Shown: positions 24,294 to 30,991 of the stretch, one piece after another
Layout of the letters: the number at the start of each line of letters is the position of its first letter
Position numbering within the stretch: position 1 is the stretch's first letter
The notes under the pieces: model-generated
What the model saw: the letters and a program-made list of their open reading frames with translations, nothing else
Database searches by the model: none
Told to the model about the DNA's origin: nothing
Virus record (IMG/VR): IMGVR_UViG_3300049491_000346
Coordinates: 1-31,856 of that record
From: a virus
Strand: one strand, 5' to 3'
DNA length: 31,856 nucleotides
Position numbers and translations under genes: made by a program

Positions 24294-25235
24294 TCGTAGC
24301 TCCTCGCGGGTTGCGGTGGATGCAGCGGTGCCTCGACCCCGAGGGGATCGTACATGGATCGCTGACCACTGTGAGGTGAGAACACCACCATTGGGGGTGG
24401 GCGTGTCGGGCATGGCTGACGCGGCCGTGGCGGTCGCGGCGGGCACCGGTTCGTAGGTGGGCCGGACCTGTTCGGGGGGACCGAACGTGCAGGTCCCGTC
24501 GGTCTCGGTCCACGCGACCCGCCAGTACGTGCAGTCGTCTCCTCGCCACACGGTGGCGACCAGGGAGTCGGTGTTGACGTCCCGGACCCACGAGTCACCC
24601 CCGAGCAGCGGCTGGGTCTCGGCCCACGCCTCGAACGAGGCGATCAGTTCGTCGATGGTCGCTGACGCCACGACGGTGCCGAGGCGGCGGATCTTCTGTG
24701 GCATGGGTGACTCCTGGTTGAGGGCGGACGCGGTGAGTAGGCGTGCAGCGACCCACGCGGTCAGGTCGCGGTTCTGGCCGTACAGGTCAGCGATGTCGCC
24801 GAGGGACTCGATCGCTGGGGGCTGGACCCCGAGGAGCGCGCACCCGGTGACGACGAGGGCGTAGGTCGTCCCGGACGGCGACGTGACGTCTTCCATCGCC
24901 TCGACGGACCGTGACGGGTAGGCGGACGCCATGATCTCGGCGAGCCAGGCGGGGACCCCGACGAAGTCCGCGACGAGGGTCTGCCCGGCATCGGTCAGGC
25001 GCAGGTTCTCCATTCGCCCGATCGCGGGTTCCCCGTCGCCGAGGATCTGGCCGTCGGTGAACCTCGGGTCGGTGTGCCCGATCTTCAGGATGGGGGTCCG
25101 GAACGCCGGGTCGGACTGGGCGGCGACAGCGGCGGCGAGCTGCTCGGCGGTGCAGTTCCACACCCCTGTCGACGTCGCCCACACCCCGACCTGAGCGATC
25201 GGCACCGCCGGCAAGGTCACCAGTGCAGCGGGCAT
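23766..25235 (-). CDS. Capsid maturation protease-scaffold fusion (Mu gpI-like)
   Basis: A 489-residue protein. Residues 1-150 match the Mu I protease: PILKIGHTDPRFTDGQILGD (49-68), IGRMENLRLTDAG, FVGVPAWLAEIMASAYPSRS (91-110) and VVTGCALLGVQPPAI (128-142). His54 and Ser108 or Ser110 are candidate catalytic residues. Residues ~185-300 form an added region with its own globular sequence. Residues 315-489 form a helical scaffold ending in REALIGGAIAAGKIRPADRT, which matches the gpI C-terminus. It assembles the procapsid and then cleaves scaffold. ATG 25235 overlaps the preceding stop (TGATG). A second start within the gene is described separately. Confidence 0.82.
   Translation of the reverse strand: MPAALVTLPAVPIAQVGVWATSTGVWNCTAEQLAAAVAAQSDPAFRTPILKIGHTDPRFTDGQILGDGEPAIGRMENLRLTDAGQTLVADFVGVPAWLAEIMASAYPSRSVEAMEDVTSPSGTTYALVVTGCALLGVQPPAIESLGDIADLYGQNRDLTAWVAARLLTASALNQESPMPQKIRRLGTVVASATIDELIASFEAWAETQPLLGGDSWVRDVNTDSLVATVWRGDDCTYWRVAWTETDGTCTFGPPEQVRPTYEPVPAATATAASAMPDTPTPNGGVLTSQWSAIHVRSPRGRGTAASTATREELRVPIPTALAERLGVSADADDDAVLSALDAKLATTQSAGPGDEDTDDKSETEETGDVEALVAAAVERATKPLLASIASNTTELAVLKAEKVAKAREALIGGAIAAGKIRPADRTKFEAQYDKAPEVVEALLGTIAAGSAVPVTASGYTGGGDGTVDGLSPEDAALLDALGIGEKARA
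24330..24352 (-). repeat. Late-operon element, copy 4 (inside protease-scaffold gene)
   Basis: On the minus strand it reads TACGAT, five bases, then CGGGGTCGAGGCA. Unlike other copies it lies within a coding frame, just before the internal scaffold start at 24293. This supports that start as a real gene boundary. Confidence 0.6.
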
Positions 25236-25450
25236 CAGTCGATCCATTCGATGTAGGTGGCGCCGTGGTGGCCGTGGACGACGTCGACGTCTTCGACGCG
25301 GTCCCACACGCACGTCTGGGCCGGGCCACCAGCCGGCGGCAGCCACCTGGTCGCGACCCTGCCGTCGCTGAACTGGACGCCCTCACAGACGATCCCGGTC
25401 CCCGACACCCCGGTCACGTCGGTGTAGCGGGCGAGCTGGAACCGCCTCAC
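25235..25450 (-). CDS. Small protein between portal and protease genes
   Basis: A 71-residue protein. GTG 25450 overlaps the portal-MuF stop (GTGA, 25447-25450), and its stop overlaps the next ATG (TGATG). The sequence has short strands (VCEGVQFSDGRVATRWLP) and ends DVVHGHHGATYIEWID. The GVxFxDGxxAxRW pattern is reminiscent of small phage proteins that follow MuF genes, but I know no function for them. The longer frame up to 25504 is a shadow of the portal gene end. Confidence 0.65.
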   Translation of the reverse strand: MRRFQLARYTDVTGVSGTGIVCEGVQFSDGRVATRWLPPAGGPAQTCVWDRVEDVDVVHGHHGATYIEWID

Positions 25451-27711
25451 GACAGGCCCCACACCGCGACGAGGGTGCCTCGGCACCGTTCCCGGCCCAG
25501 GCACGCCCGGTACTGGCCGTGGGGGTACTCGGCCAGGGCCGTCTCAAGGGAGTCGTAGGTGGTGCCGTCGATCGCGGCGCAGTTCTCGCATGTCGAGGAG
25601 TCCCGGATCTCTGAGGCGTGGAACGTCGCGACCCGGTCGATGGCCCGGAACACCCAGGCCCGGCCCGCACTGATCGCGTCAGCGACAGCGCCACCGAGGA
25701 CGTCCTGGGCGTAGGTCCCGGACAGGTCGACCAGGAACGACGCGACCCGGTCAGCGAGGTCGACTGCCGCGACACCAGCGGACCCGACGAGGCGGACCGC
25801 TTCCCGGGCGGCGGCAGCAGCGAACGAGGCCCCCATCACGGTGGTCACGGCGGCTGCCATCACACTGATCGTGGCGGGGTCAGGGGTCGGGTCAGGTGCG
25901 GTGACCCCCTGGTGGGCGGCCTCAGCGGCGGCAGCGACAGCACCCGCGTCGGCGGCCTCGGACATGGCGACCGCGAGGAGGTCCGCGGCGTCGGTGGTGT
26001 CGACGGTCAGTGCAGCGAGGGCGGCGGGGTCACCGGCAGCGGCGGTGACCTGGTCCTTCAGGGCCGCGATCCACGCCGTGGTGATGCCACCCCACGCGAG
26101 GAGCAGCGCGTCGAGAGCGGTGCCCTGGGCCCGGTCGAGGGCGGCGGGGTCGTACCCGGCGGACTCTTCGGCTGCAGTGAGGGCACGCCGGTACGGCCAG
26201 TCGCCGGCGGCGACCTTCCGGGCAGCAACCGGGACCGGCGGGACGGCGGGAACAGCGGCCGGGTCGGTGGGTGCCCCCGGCACCGGCGGGGTGGGGGCCG
26301 GCTTGCTGAAGTCGGGGCCCGGGACCACCAGGGAGGCGCCCGCAGCGTTCACGATCTCCCGGGCCTCGTCGGAGGTCACGACCGTGTCGACACCCAGGTA
26401 CACCTTCTGGATGGTCTCGGCGACGTCGCGGCGCTTCGCCTCAGCGGTCACCGCCGGTGCTGGAGCTGGCACTGGTGCCGGGTCGGGGGCGGTGGGCTTC
26501 GGGGCCGGCAAGTCCATGGCGTCCCGTAGCCACGCCTGCAGGTCGTCGTCCATCGTCAGGGCACCCGTCGCGACCATGGCCGCGATGGTCTGCGCGATCG
26601 CTGCCCGCGACACCGACATGTCGACGTGCACGGCGGGAGAGTTGGCGCCCTCACCTTCGTTGAAGTCGGTGAGGCGGACACATAGGCCGGTCGCGGTCTC
26701 GGCGAGCTGCTCCGCGAACGACTCCAACGCCAACGTGAGGACGTCAGCGAACACGGTCCCCAGGGCGCGGTTCCCGTGCCCGGTGTTCGCGAGGTCCAGC
26801 ACCGACGTGAGGGCCCCGCGGGCGATCTGCTGGTCCAGGTAGTGGATGGTGGGCAGGGCATCGGGGAGGGTGCCCTCGACACCGACGAGCCGCAGCCGCC
26901 ACCCCGGCAGCGCCGCCCCCGCAGAGTGCCCGACCCGGACCTGCCGGGCGATCGCCTCGGCCTGCGCGATCTGGGTGTCCGTGGGGTGGAACCCGGGGAT
27001 CGGTTCCATGACGGGCGTCGCGGACCCGAACCGGTTCAGGGTGGTGCCCTGGACCCGCAGCAGGTCCTGCTTGATCAGCCACGGCCCGAACGCATGCCGC
27101 AGCAGCGACACCCCCTGCCAGGCGGCACCTTCCCGTTCCCGGACATACCAGAGCAGGTCCTTCGCGTCGATCCTGGTCCCGAGGTGGTCCCCGAACGTGT
27201 ACTGCCGGATCGACTTCAGGTCACCGCCGTCGTCGGTGTCGATGCCCTGGATCGACTGCGGGAGCCGCTCCCCGAGGGACGCCAGGACCGCCTGCCCGGT
27301 CGATGCGTCGTAGACGGGGTTGAAGGGGGCGTGCCCGTACGTCAGGACCGTGGCCGCCGCCATGCGGATGTGGTCCCGCCACTGCACGCCCCGCCGCCGC
27401 AGCGGCCCCGGGTCGGCGGGCTGACCGAGGACCGGCAGGCCCAGGGAGTCAGCGCACACCTTCACCATCGCGTCGGACGCGCCACGCGGGTCGATGGACC
27501 AGCGGGCCCGCACGATCGGGTGGATGTACGCGGCGAGGACCGAGGTAATGGTCGGGTCGTGCCGCATCCGTGCGTAGGTCTGGACGGAGACAGGCCACGC
27601 GAGGTCCGGGACGATCTCGGTGCCGTCGTCGACGTTGGAGCCCCACCCGGTCAGGGTGTGGCCGCTGCTGATTGAGCCCTTGGCCCTGGTCGGGGCGTCA
27701 GTGGCGGGCAC
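25447..27711 (-). CDS. Portal protein fused to MuF-like minor head protein
   Basis: A 754-residue protein. Residues ~30-400 match the DUF935/Mu gp29-type portal (LAWPVSVQTYARMRHDPTIT, RWSIDPRGAS, HAPFNPVYDAST, FGPWLIKQDLLRVQGTTLNR). A Pro/Ala-rich linker (~405-430, 475-500) follows. Residues ~505-754 look like a MuF-type minor head protein, ending with a Cys cluster (Cys708, Cys711, Cys737, Cys743: CENCAAIDG and ACLGRERC) typical of that domain. The portal ring forms the DNA entry vertex; MuF proteins are internal head proteins. Portal-MuF fusions are known in actinophages. GTG 27711 has GGAGA upstream and a late-operon element at 27737-27760. Confidence 0.85.
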   Translation of the reverse strand: MPATDAPTRAKGSISSGHTLTGWGSNVDDGTEIVPDLAWPVSVQTYARMRHDPTITSVLAAYIHPIVRARWSIDPRGASDAMVKVCADSLGLPVLGQPADPGPLRRRGVQWRDHIRMAAATVLTYGHAPFNPVYDASTGQAVLASLGERLPQSIQGIDTDDGGDLKSIRQYTFGDHLGTRIDAKDLLWYVREREGAAWQGVSLLRHAFGPWLIKQDLLRVQGTTLNRFGSATPVMEPIPGFHPTDTQIAQAEAIARQVRVGHSAGAALPGWRLRLVGVEGTLPDALPTIHYLDQQIARGALTSVLDLANTGHGNRALGTVFADVLTLALESFAEQLAETATGLCVRLTDFNEGEGANSPAVHVDMSVSRAAIAQTIAAMVATGALTMDDDLQAWLRDAMDLPAPKPTAPDPAPVPAPAPAVTAEAKRRDVAETIQKVYLGVDTVVTSDEAREIVNAAGASLVVPGPDFSKPAPTPPVPGAPTDPAAVPAVPPVPVAARKVAAGDWPYRRALTAAEESAGYDPAALDRAQGTALDALLLAWGGITTAWIAALKDQVTAAAGDPAALAALTVDTTDAADLLAVAMSEAADAGAVAAAAEAAHQGVTAPDPTPDPATISVMAAAVTTVMGASFAAAAAREAVRLVGSAGVAAVDLADRVASFLVDLSGTYAQDVLGGAVADAISAGRAWVFRAIDRVATFHASEIRDSSTCENCAAIDGTTYDSLETALAEYPHGQYRACLGRERCRGTLVAVWGLS

Positions 27712-27736
27712 TCATTCTCCCGGGGCGTCGTTGGAC

Positions 27737-27760
27737 GCCTCGACCCCACGCACATGATGG
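27737..27760 (-). repeat. Late-operon element, copy 5 (upstream of portal)
   Basis: On the minus strand it reads CATCATG (in place of TACGATG), five bases, then GGGGTCGAGGC. It lies in the 101-base gap between the DUF2510 gene and the portal gene, about 25 bases before GTG 27711. No other feature is seen in this gap. Confidence 0.55.
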
Positions 27761-27812
27761 CACCGGTAGCGCGCGCTGGGGGCGGATCAGCGCACCGGCG
27801 GCGCGCCTGGGG

Positions 27813-28130
27813 TCACCGGTACTGGGTGACGACCTCGTTCCGGGACCGGCGGGCCCGCAGGACCGCGAGCAGCCAGATCGGTGACCACAGGCCGGCGGTG
27901 AGCAGGGTCAGGACCCCGTGGAGGACGTGGTTGACGCGGCGACGGGTGAACGTGACCGTCTCCCGGGGAGGTGCATATCCGACCGGTGCGGCGGGGACCA
28001 CCGTCGGCGGTGGCGCAGCAGCAGCGGGGGCAGTGTGGTCGGTCCAGTTGGTGCCGTCCCAGTAGCGGGTCACCCCGGCACGGTCCGGGTACCAGCCGGC
28101 GGGCATCGGCTCAGAAGGCTGCAACGTCAC
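27813..28130 (-). CDS. DUF2510 domain membrane protein
   Basis: A 105-residue protein. Residues 9-33 (MPAGWYPDRAGVTRYWDGTN and WTDHT) are a complete DUF2510 motif, an actinobacterial domain found beside membrane helices. A Pro/Ala linker (34-50) follows, then one hydrophobic segment (about 69-91, VLHGVLTLLTAGLWSPIWLL). GTG 28130 has GAGGAA at about 6 bases. DUF2510 has no known molecular function. Its place between terminase and portal is not typical of an essential head gene, so it may be an accessory (moron-type) gene, for example acting on the host membrane; this is inference. Confidence 0.8.
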   Translation of the reverse strand: MTLQPSEPMPAGWYPDRAGVTRYWDGTNWTDHTAPAAAAPPPTVVPAAPVGYAPPRETVTFTRRRVNHVLHGVLTLLTAGLWSPIWLLAVLRARRSRNEVVTQYR

Positions 28131-28208
28131 GGGGATTCCTCGCTAGGCGTGGTAGGCAGTCCACCCACGGTAGCGTCCCCCGTCTGGACCGCCACCCGAG
28201 TCCGGAAG

Positions 28209-28227
28209 ATCGGGACATCGGGACATC
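28209..28227. repeat. Short tandem repeat in the gap after terminase
   Basis: ATCGGGAC occurs twice in tandem (28209-28216, 28217-28224) followed by ATC. It lies in the 159-base gap between the terminase and DUF2510 genes, next to a hairpin. It may be a protein-binding site; nothing further supports this. Confidence 0.4.
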
Positions 28228-28231
28228 AAGG

Positions 28232-28262
28232 GGCCCCCGCCACGGAATCACGAACGGGGGCC
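28232..28262. terminator. Hairpin after the large terminase gene
   Basis: GGCCCCCG (28232-28239) and CGGGGGCC (28255-28262) pair perfectly with a 15-base loop, 28 bases beyond the terminase stop. The position suits a terminator or a transcript-processing hairpin isolating the accessory DUF2510 gene. There is no T-tract. Confidence 0.5.
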
Positions 28263-28289
28263 GCCCAGGCCTGGTGCTGCGTTGGGGGG

Positions 28290-30635
28290 TCACCAGACCT
28301 GTCGAGAGTAATCGACCCCAGCCCCGGGCAGGGCGGCAGCATACGGGTCCGCCGGTGCTGGTGCCCGGCCCACCGGGTCACGGCCCACGCCCTCCGGGAC
28401 GAACCGCTGGAACGCGACCAGCACCGCGTAGGCGAGGTTATCGACGGTGTCGTCGTGGCGGCCGTTCGGGAACTCCTTCAGCTCCTTCACCACCACCGGC
28501 AGCAGCTCCCCGAGCTCCTCCGCCGGCAACCACACCATCCCGAGCCTGACCCGCCGAGCGGCGGGCGCGGCCCGCAGCGTCTTCGACTTGTCGGCGATGA
28601 GGTCGTCCAGGACCCAGCCCTCCGCGACGGCCTCCCGGGCCAGCAGCGTCCCCCGCAGCGACGACTCGATGTACGTGCACTCCGGTGACCACCGCTCCAC
28701 CAGGGGCCGGGCGAGGTCGATCTGGTGTTGCTCGGTGACCCGGTCCCGGCGCATGTCGAGGAGCGCCAGGCTGGAGTCGGGTGCCACACCCCAGCACGAC
28801 GCGACGGTGAAGTCCGCGCTCGACTTGGTGGAGGTGGCGGTGTCGACGGTCACGAACCGGTACAGGTCCCGGATCTGCCACGACCGGGGCCCGCACACGA
28901 TCTCGGTCCGGTCCCGGGACATCGTCCAGTAGCGGAGCTTCTCCGTGTCGAACACGGTCCCGCCCGGCGCGGCGGGAGCACCCTGGTACAGGGGCACCCA
29001 CTCGTCGCCGGCGGTCGCCTTCCGCATCTGCCACTGCTCCAAGGAACGGCCCCGAGCGGACCGCATGAACTCACCCGGGGCACGGCCCAGCGGGTCAGGG
29101 TCCACGAGGTCAGGGTCAGCTTGAGCGGGGATGTGCAGGACCCGCCACTGGGCGCCGTCCGGGTGGGCGAGGAGCCGGCCCGCGAGGTCATCGTGGTGCC
29201 AGCGAGTGTTGTGGCTCACCAACCCATTGGCGATGAAGTTTTCCGTGCCCTCCACTTGGAGGTCATACACATCTTCGACTCCCGCCGGGGTTACCGACTC
29301 GATCTCATCGACTCCGAGCTTGTAGGTAGTCGGCGAGGGCGCGGAGCTGTTCAGGGGTGACGGCCCTTCCTGCGATGACGTTGCAGTCATTGCAGAGCAG
29401 GCCGCGCACCTCCCCGGTGTCGTGGTCGTGGTCGACGCAGAGGACGTCGGTCCAGTGCTTAGGTTGGTTCGCCTCGTCCGGGGCTCGCCGACAAACTGCG
29501 CACCGCCCTCCCTGCTCAGCGGCGAGTCGGTCGAACTCATCTGGGCTGATTCCATACCGGCCACGTAGACGTATCGCCCGGCGGTTTTCAGGGGTAAGCG
29601 AGGGGGGACGGTGACCGGCTGCCCATCGGTGCTTGTTGTAGTGAGGCATGCACCTGCCCTTGCAGCGTGCAGGCTCGTCGCATCCATCAGTGGAACAGGG
29701 GGCGTCTCGGTAGGTTCCCCAACGCACATCACCCTGTCGTTCGGTCGCAGTGCGTCCGTTCGTACCCATTCCTCGCGCCCCTCACTATTGATGGTCAGGA
29801 ACGGGTGCCGGGCGTTGGCCTTGACCACTCGTCCTGATTTCATCCTAATCGCGAAGATGGCATCGGGTCCTTGGCTCGCCCAGTTGATGACTCGGGCAGT
29901 CGTCAGGGCTCCCCTCTCGTAGGTCGCGATGGCATCGTCCGGCCGGATATCCCTTAATTGCGTCTCGGTTCCATCAGGACGCAGAACGGGGGTGTCGCCT
30001 GTCATACACATCACCAGGATCACCGGTGCGCCCGGGGCGAGACGGGACGACGCGGTGCCCTCCCACCAGTCCCATGCGTCGTCGCGTGCCACGTCGGAGT
30101 CGGCGGCCTTCCGGTCCTTCACCGGGTCGTCGATGAGGAGGCAGTCGACGGGGCGGCCCGTCAACGACCCGCCGATGCCGGCGGTGTAGACCCCACCGCC
30201 CGTGGTTAGCTCCCACTCGTCCGCTGCCCGCTGGTCGGGGGCCAGCCGCAACCCCAGGTCGAGGGCGCCCCGGCCGCCCGAGTTCGCGGTGATGTCGTTG
30301 CGGACCCGGCGACCCCACCGGCGTGCTAGACGGTCAGCGTAGGACGCGATCGCGACCCTGCGGGTCGGGTCACGGTGCAGAAGGAACACGCTCCCCGCCC
30401 GCGTCACCGCACTGCTCTTACCCTCCTGGGGCGCAACGAACACCATCAGCCGGGCGTCAGGTGTCGACTCCGCCCACCGGAAGTGCTGGTCAACCAGCTC
30501 AAGGGCCGGGGTGCGGACCGTGCGGTGGTCCAGGGCGCACAGCAGGTCCAGGGGCCCCGCCCACCCGGTCCGCGTCGACTGCAGCCCGGCGCCACGGTCG
30601 AACGCGGCGAGGCGCCGGACGTCGAGGGCGGTCAC
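28290..30635 (-). CDS. terL: Terminase large subunit, interrupted by an intein
   Basis: A 781-codon gene giving a 514-residue terminase after splicing. ATPase part: Walker A-like APQEGKSS (68-75), Walker B DCLLIDD (164-170), and the motif VILVM-TRWHHDDL, which is split by the intein after Met209. Nuclease part: TVDTATSTKSSADF with Asp598, YIESS with Glu657, and HDDTVDNLAYA (727-737) with Asp728/729/732 supply the metal-binding acidic residues (precursor numbering). It cuts and pumps phage DNA into the procapsid. I take GTG 30635, which overlaps the preceding stop (GTGA); GTG 30650 is possible. Frame open upstream to 31169 is a shadow of two other genes. The gene is nonfunctional without splicing, since the intein sits within the ATPase coupling motif. 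Confidence 0.93.
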   Translation of the reverse strand: MTALDVRRLAAFDRGAGLQSTRTGWAGPLDLLCALDHRTVRTPALELVDQHFRWAESTPDARLMVFVAPQEGKSSAVTRAGSVFLLHRDPTRRVAIASYADRLARRWGRRVRNDITANSGGRGALDLGLRLAPDQRAADEWELTTGGGVYTAGIGGSLTGRPVDCLLIDDPVKDRKAADSDVARDDAWDWWEGTASSRLAPGAPVILVMCMTGDTPVLRPDGTETQLRDIRPDDAIATYERGALTTARVINWASQGPDAIFAIRMKSGRVVKANARHPFLTINSEGREEWVRTDALRPNDRVMCVGEPTETPPVPLMDATSLHAARAGACLTTTSTDGQPVTVPPRLPLKTAGRYVYVAGMESAQMSSTDSPLSREGGAQFVGEPRTRRTNLSTGPTSSASTTTTTPGRCAACSAMTATSSQEGPSPLNSSAPSPTTYKLGVDEIESVTPAGVEDVYDLQVEGTENFIANGLVSHNTRWHHDDLAGRLLAHPDGAQWRVLHIPAQADPDLVDPDPLGRAPGEFMRSARGRSLEQWQMRKATAGDEWVPLYQGAPAAPGGTVFDTEKLRYWTMSRDRTEIVCGPRSWQIRDLYRFVTVDTATSTKSSADFTVASCWGVAPDSSLALLDMRRDRVTEQHQIDLARPLVERWSPECTYIESSLRGTLLAREAVAEGWVLDDLIADKSKTLRAAPAARRVRLGMVWLPAEELGELLPVVVKELKEFPNGRHDDTVDNLAYAVLVAFQRFVPEGVGRDPVGRAPAPADPYAAALPGAGVDYSRQVW
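29208..30008 (-). other. Intein in terminase large subunit (267 residues)
   Basis: Starts at Cys (codon 30008-30006) and ends at Asn (29210-29208), with Thr as the next extein residue. Block A is CMTGDTPVLRPDG. Block B is NARHPFL (residues 65-71) with His68. Block F/G is VEDVYDLQVEGTENFIANGL ending VSHN with the penultimate His and final Asn. Residues 1-98 and ~229-267 look like a normal mini-intein Hint fold. Residues ~100-229 are a Ser/Thr/Pro-rich stretch with no intein or endonuclease motifs. Exactly there, another frame encodes an HNH-type nuclease. Sampled GC in the intein is 50-60 percent against about 70 percent in the flanks, a sign of transfer. Protein splicing would rejoin VILVM to TRWHHDDL. 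Confidence 0.93.
29305..29769 (-). CDS. Endonuclease VII/HNH-type nuclease nested out of frame in the intein
   Basis: A 154-residue protein coded wholly inside the intein in the -1 (or +2) frame. Cys25, Cys30, Cys36 and Cys40 form a zinc-finger-like N-terminus (CSTDGCDEPARCKGRC). Residues 90-130 carry the recombination endonuclease VII pattern: CAVC (90-93), DHDHDTGEVRG (113-123) and CNDCN (126-130), with the second metal-site Asn130. Helix TPEQLRALADYLQ ends it. ATG 29769 is preceded by GAGGGG 8 bases upstream, so it can be started alone. It probably acts as the homing endonuclease that cuts intein-free terL. The start overlaps conserved intein block sequence; the stop (29305) precedes the C-terminal splicing block. 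Confidence 0.85.
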   Translation of the reverse strand: MGTNGRTATERQGDVRWGTYRDAPCSTDGCDEPARCKGRCMPHYNKHRWAAGHRPPSLTPENRRAIRLRGRYGISPDEFDRLAAEQGGRCAVCRRAPDEANQPKHWTDVLCVDHDHDTGEVRGLLCNDCNVIAGRAVTPEQLRALADYLQARSR

Positions 30636-30991
30636 GGCCACATCGCCCACGCCACCACCACGAAGTCGACCAGGATCACCGCGACCAGCAGCAGCCCCCA
30701 GTAGGCGCGGAGGAAGTCCCACGCCAGGGCGCCAGCGAGCTCGACCCCCAGGCCCACCCACTTCACAGCCCGCCGGCACCGATGCCACCCCGACCGCCGC
30801 CACCACGCCACCGCAGTCAGGGCACCGCTCGCCATGGCCAGCAGCAGATCCACGACAGCGGCCCGCAAGTCCATGCCGTGCGCGACCAGCGTCCCCGGCG
30901 GCACATGGGCGGGGCACCCGCACCGGCATCCACCGTCGAGGTGGTCGTGGCCGCAGACGTGGCAGGCCGTCACCACGTGGACCCCAGCCAT
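30632..30991 (-). CDS. Small Cys/His-rich membrane protein between terminase genes
   Basis: A 119-residue protein. Residues 10-33 (CHVCGHDHLDGGCRCGCPAH) hold a dense Cys/His cluster suited to a zinc ribbon. Two hydrophobic segments follow, about 45-64 (AAVVDLLLAMASGALTAVAW) and 98-117 (WGLLLVAVILVDFVVVAWAM). ATG 30991 overlaps the small terminase stop (TGATG) and its stop overlaps the large terminase GTG (GTGA). A membrane protein between terminase subunits is unexpected; no family recognised. Translational coupling is clear from the overlaps. Confidence 0.7.
   Translation of the reverse strand: MAGVHVVTACHVCGHDHLDGGCRCGCPAHVPPGTLVAHGMDLRAAVVDLLLAMASGALTAVAWWRRSGWHRCRRAVKWVGLGVELAGALAWDFLRAYWGLLLVAVILVDFVVVAWAMWP

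Noticed and set aside
28290-30635. Terminase interruption as a group I intron rather than an intein
   Set aside because: The reading frame is continuous and shows clear protein-splicing blocks with terminal Cys, penultimate His and final Asn.
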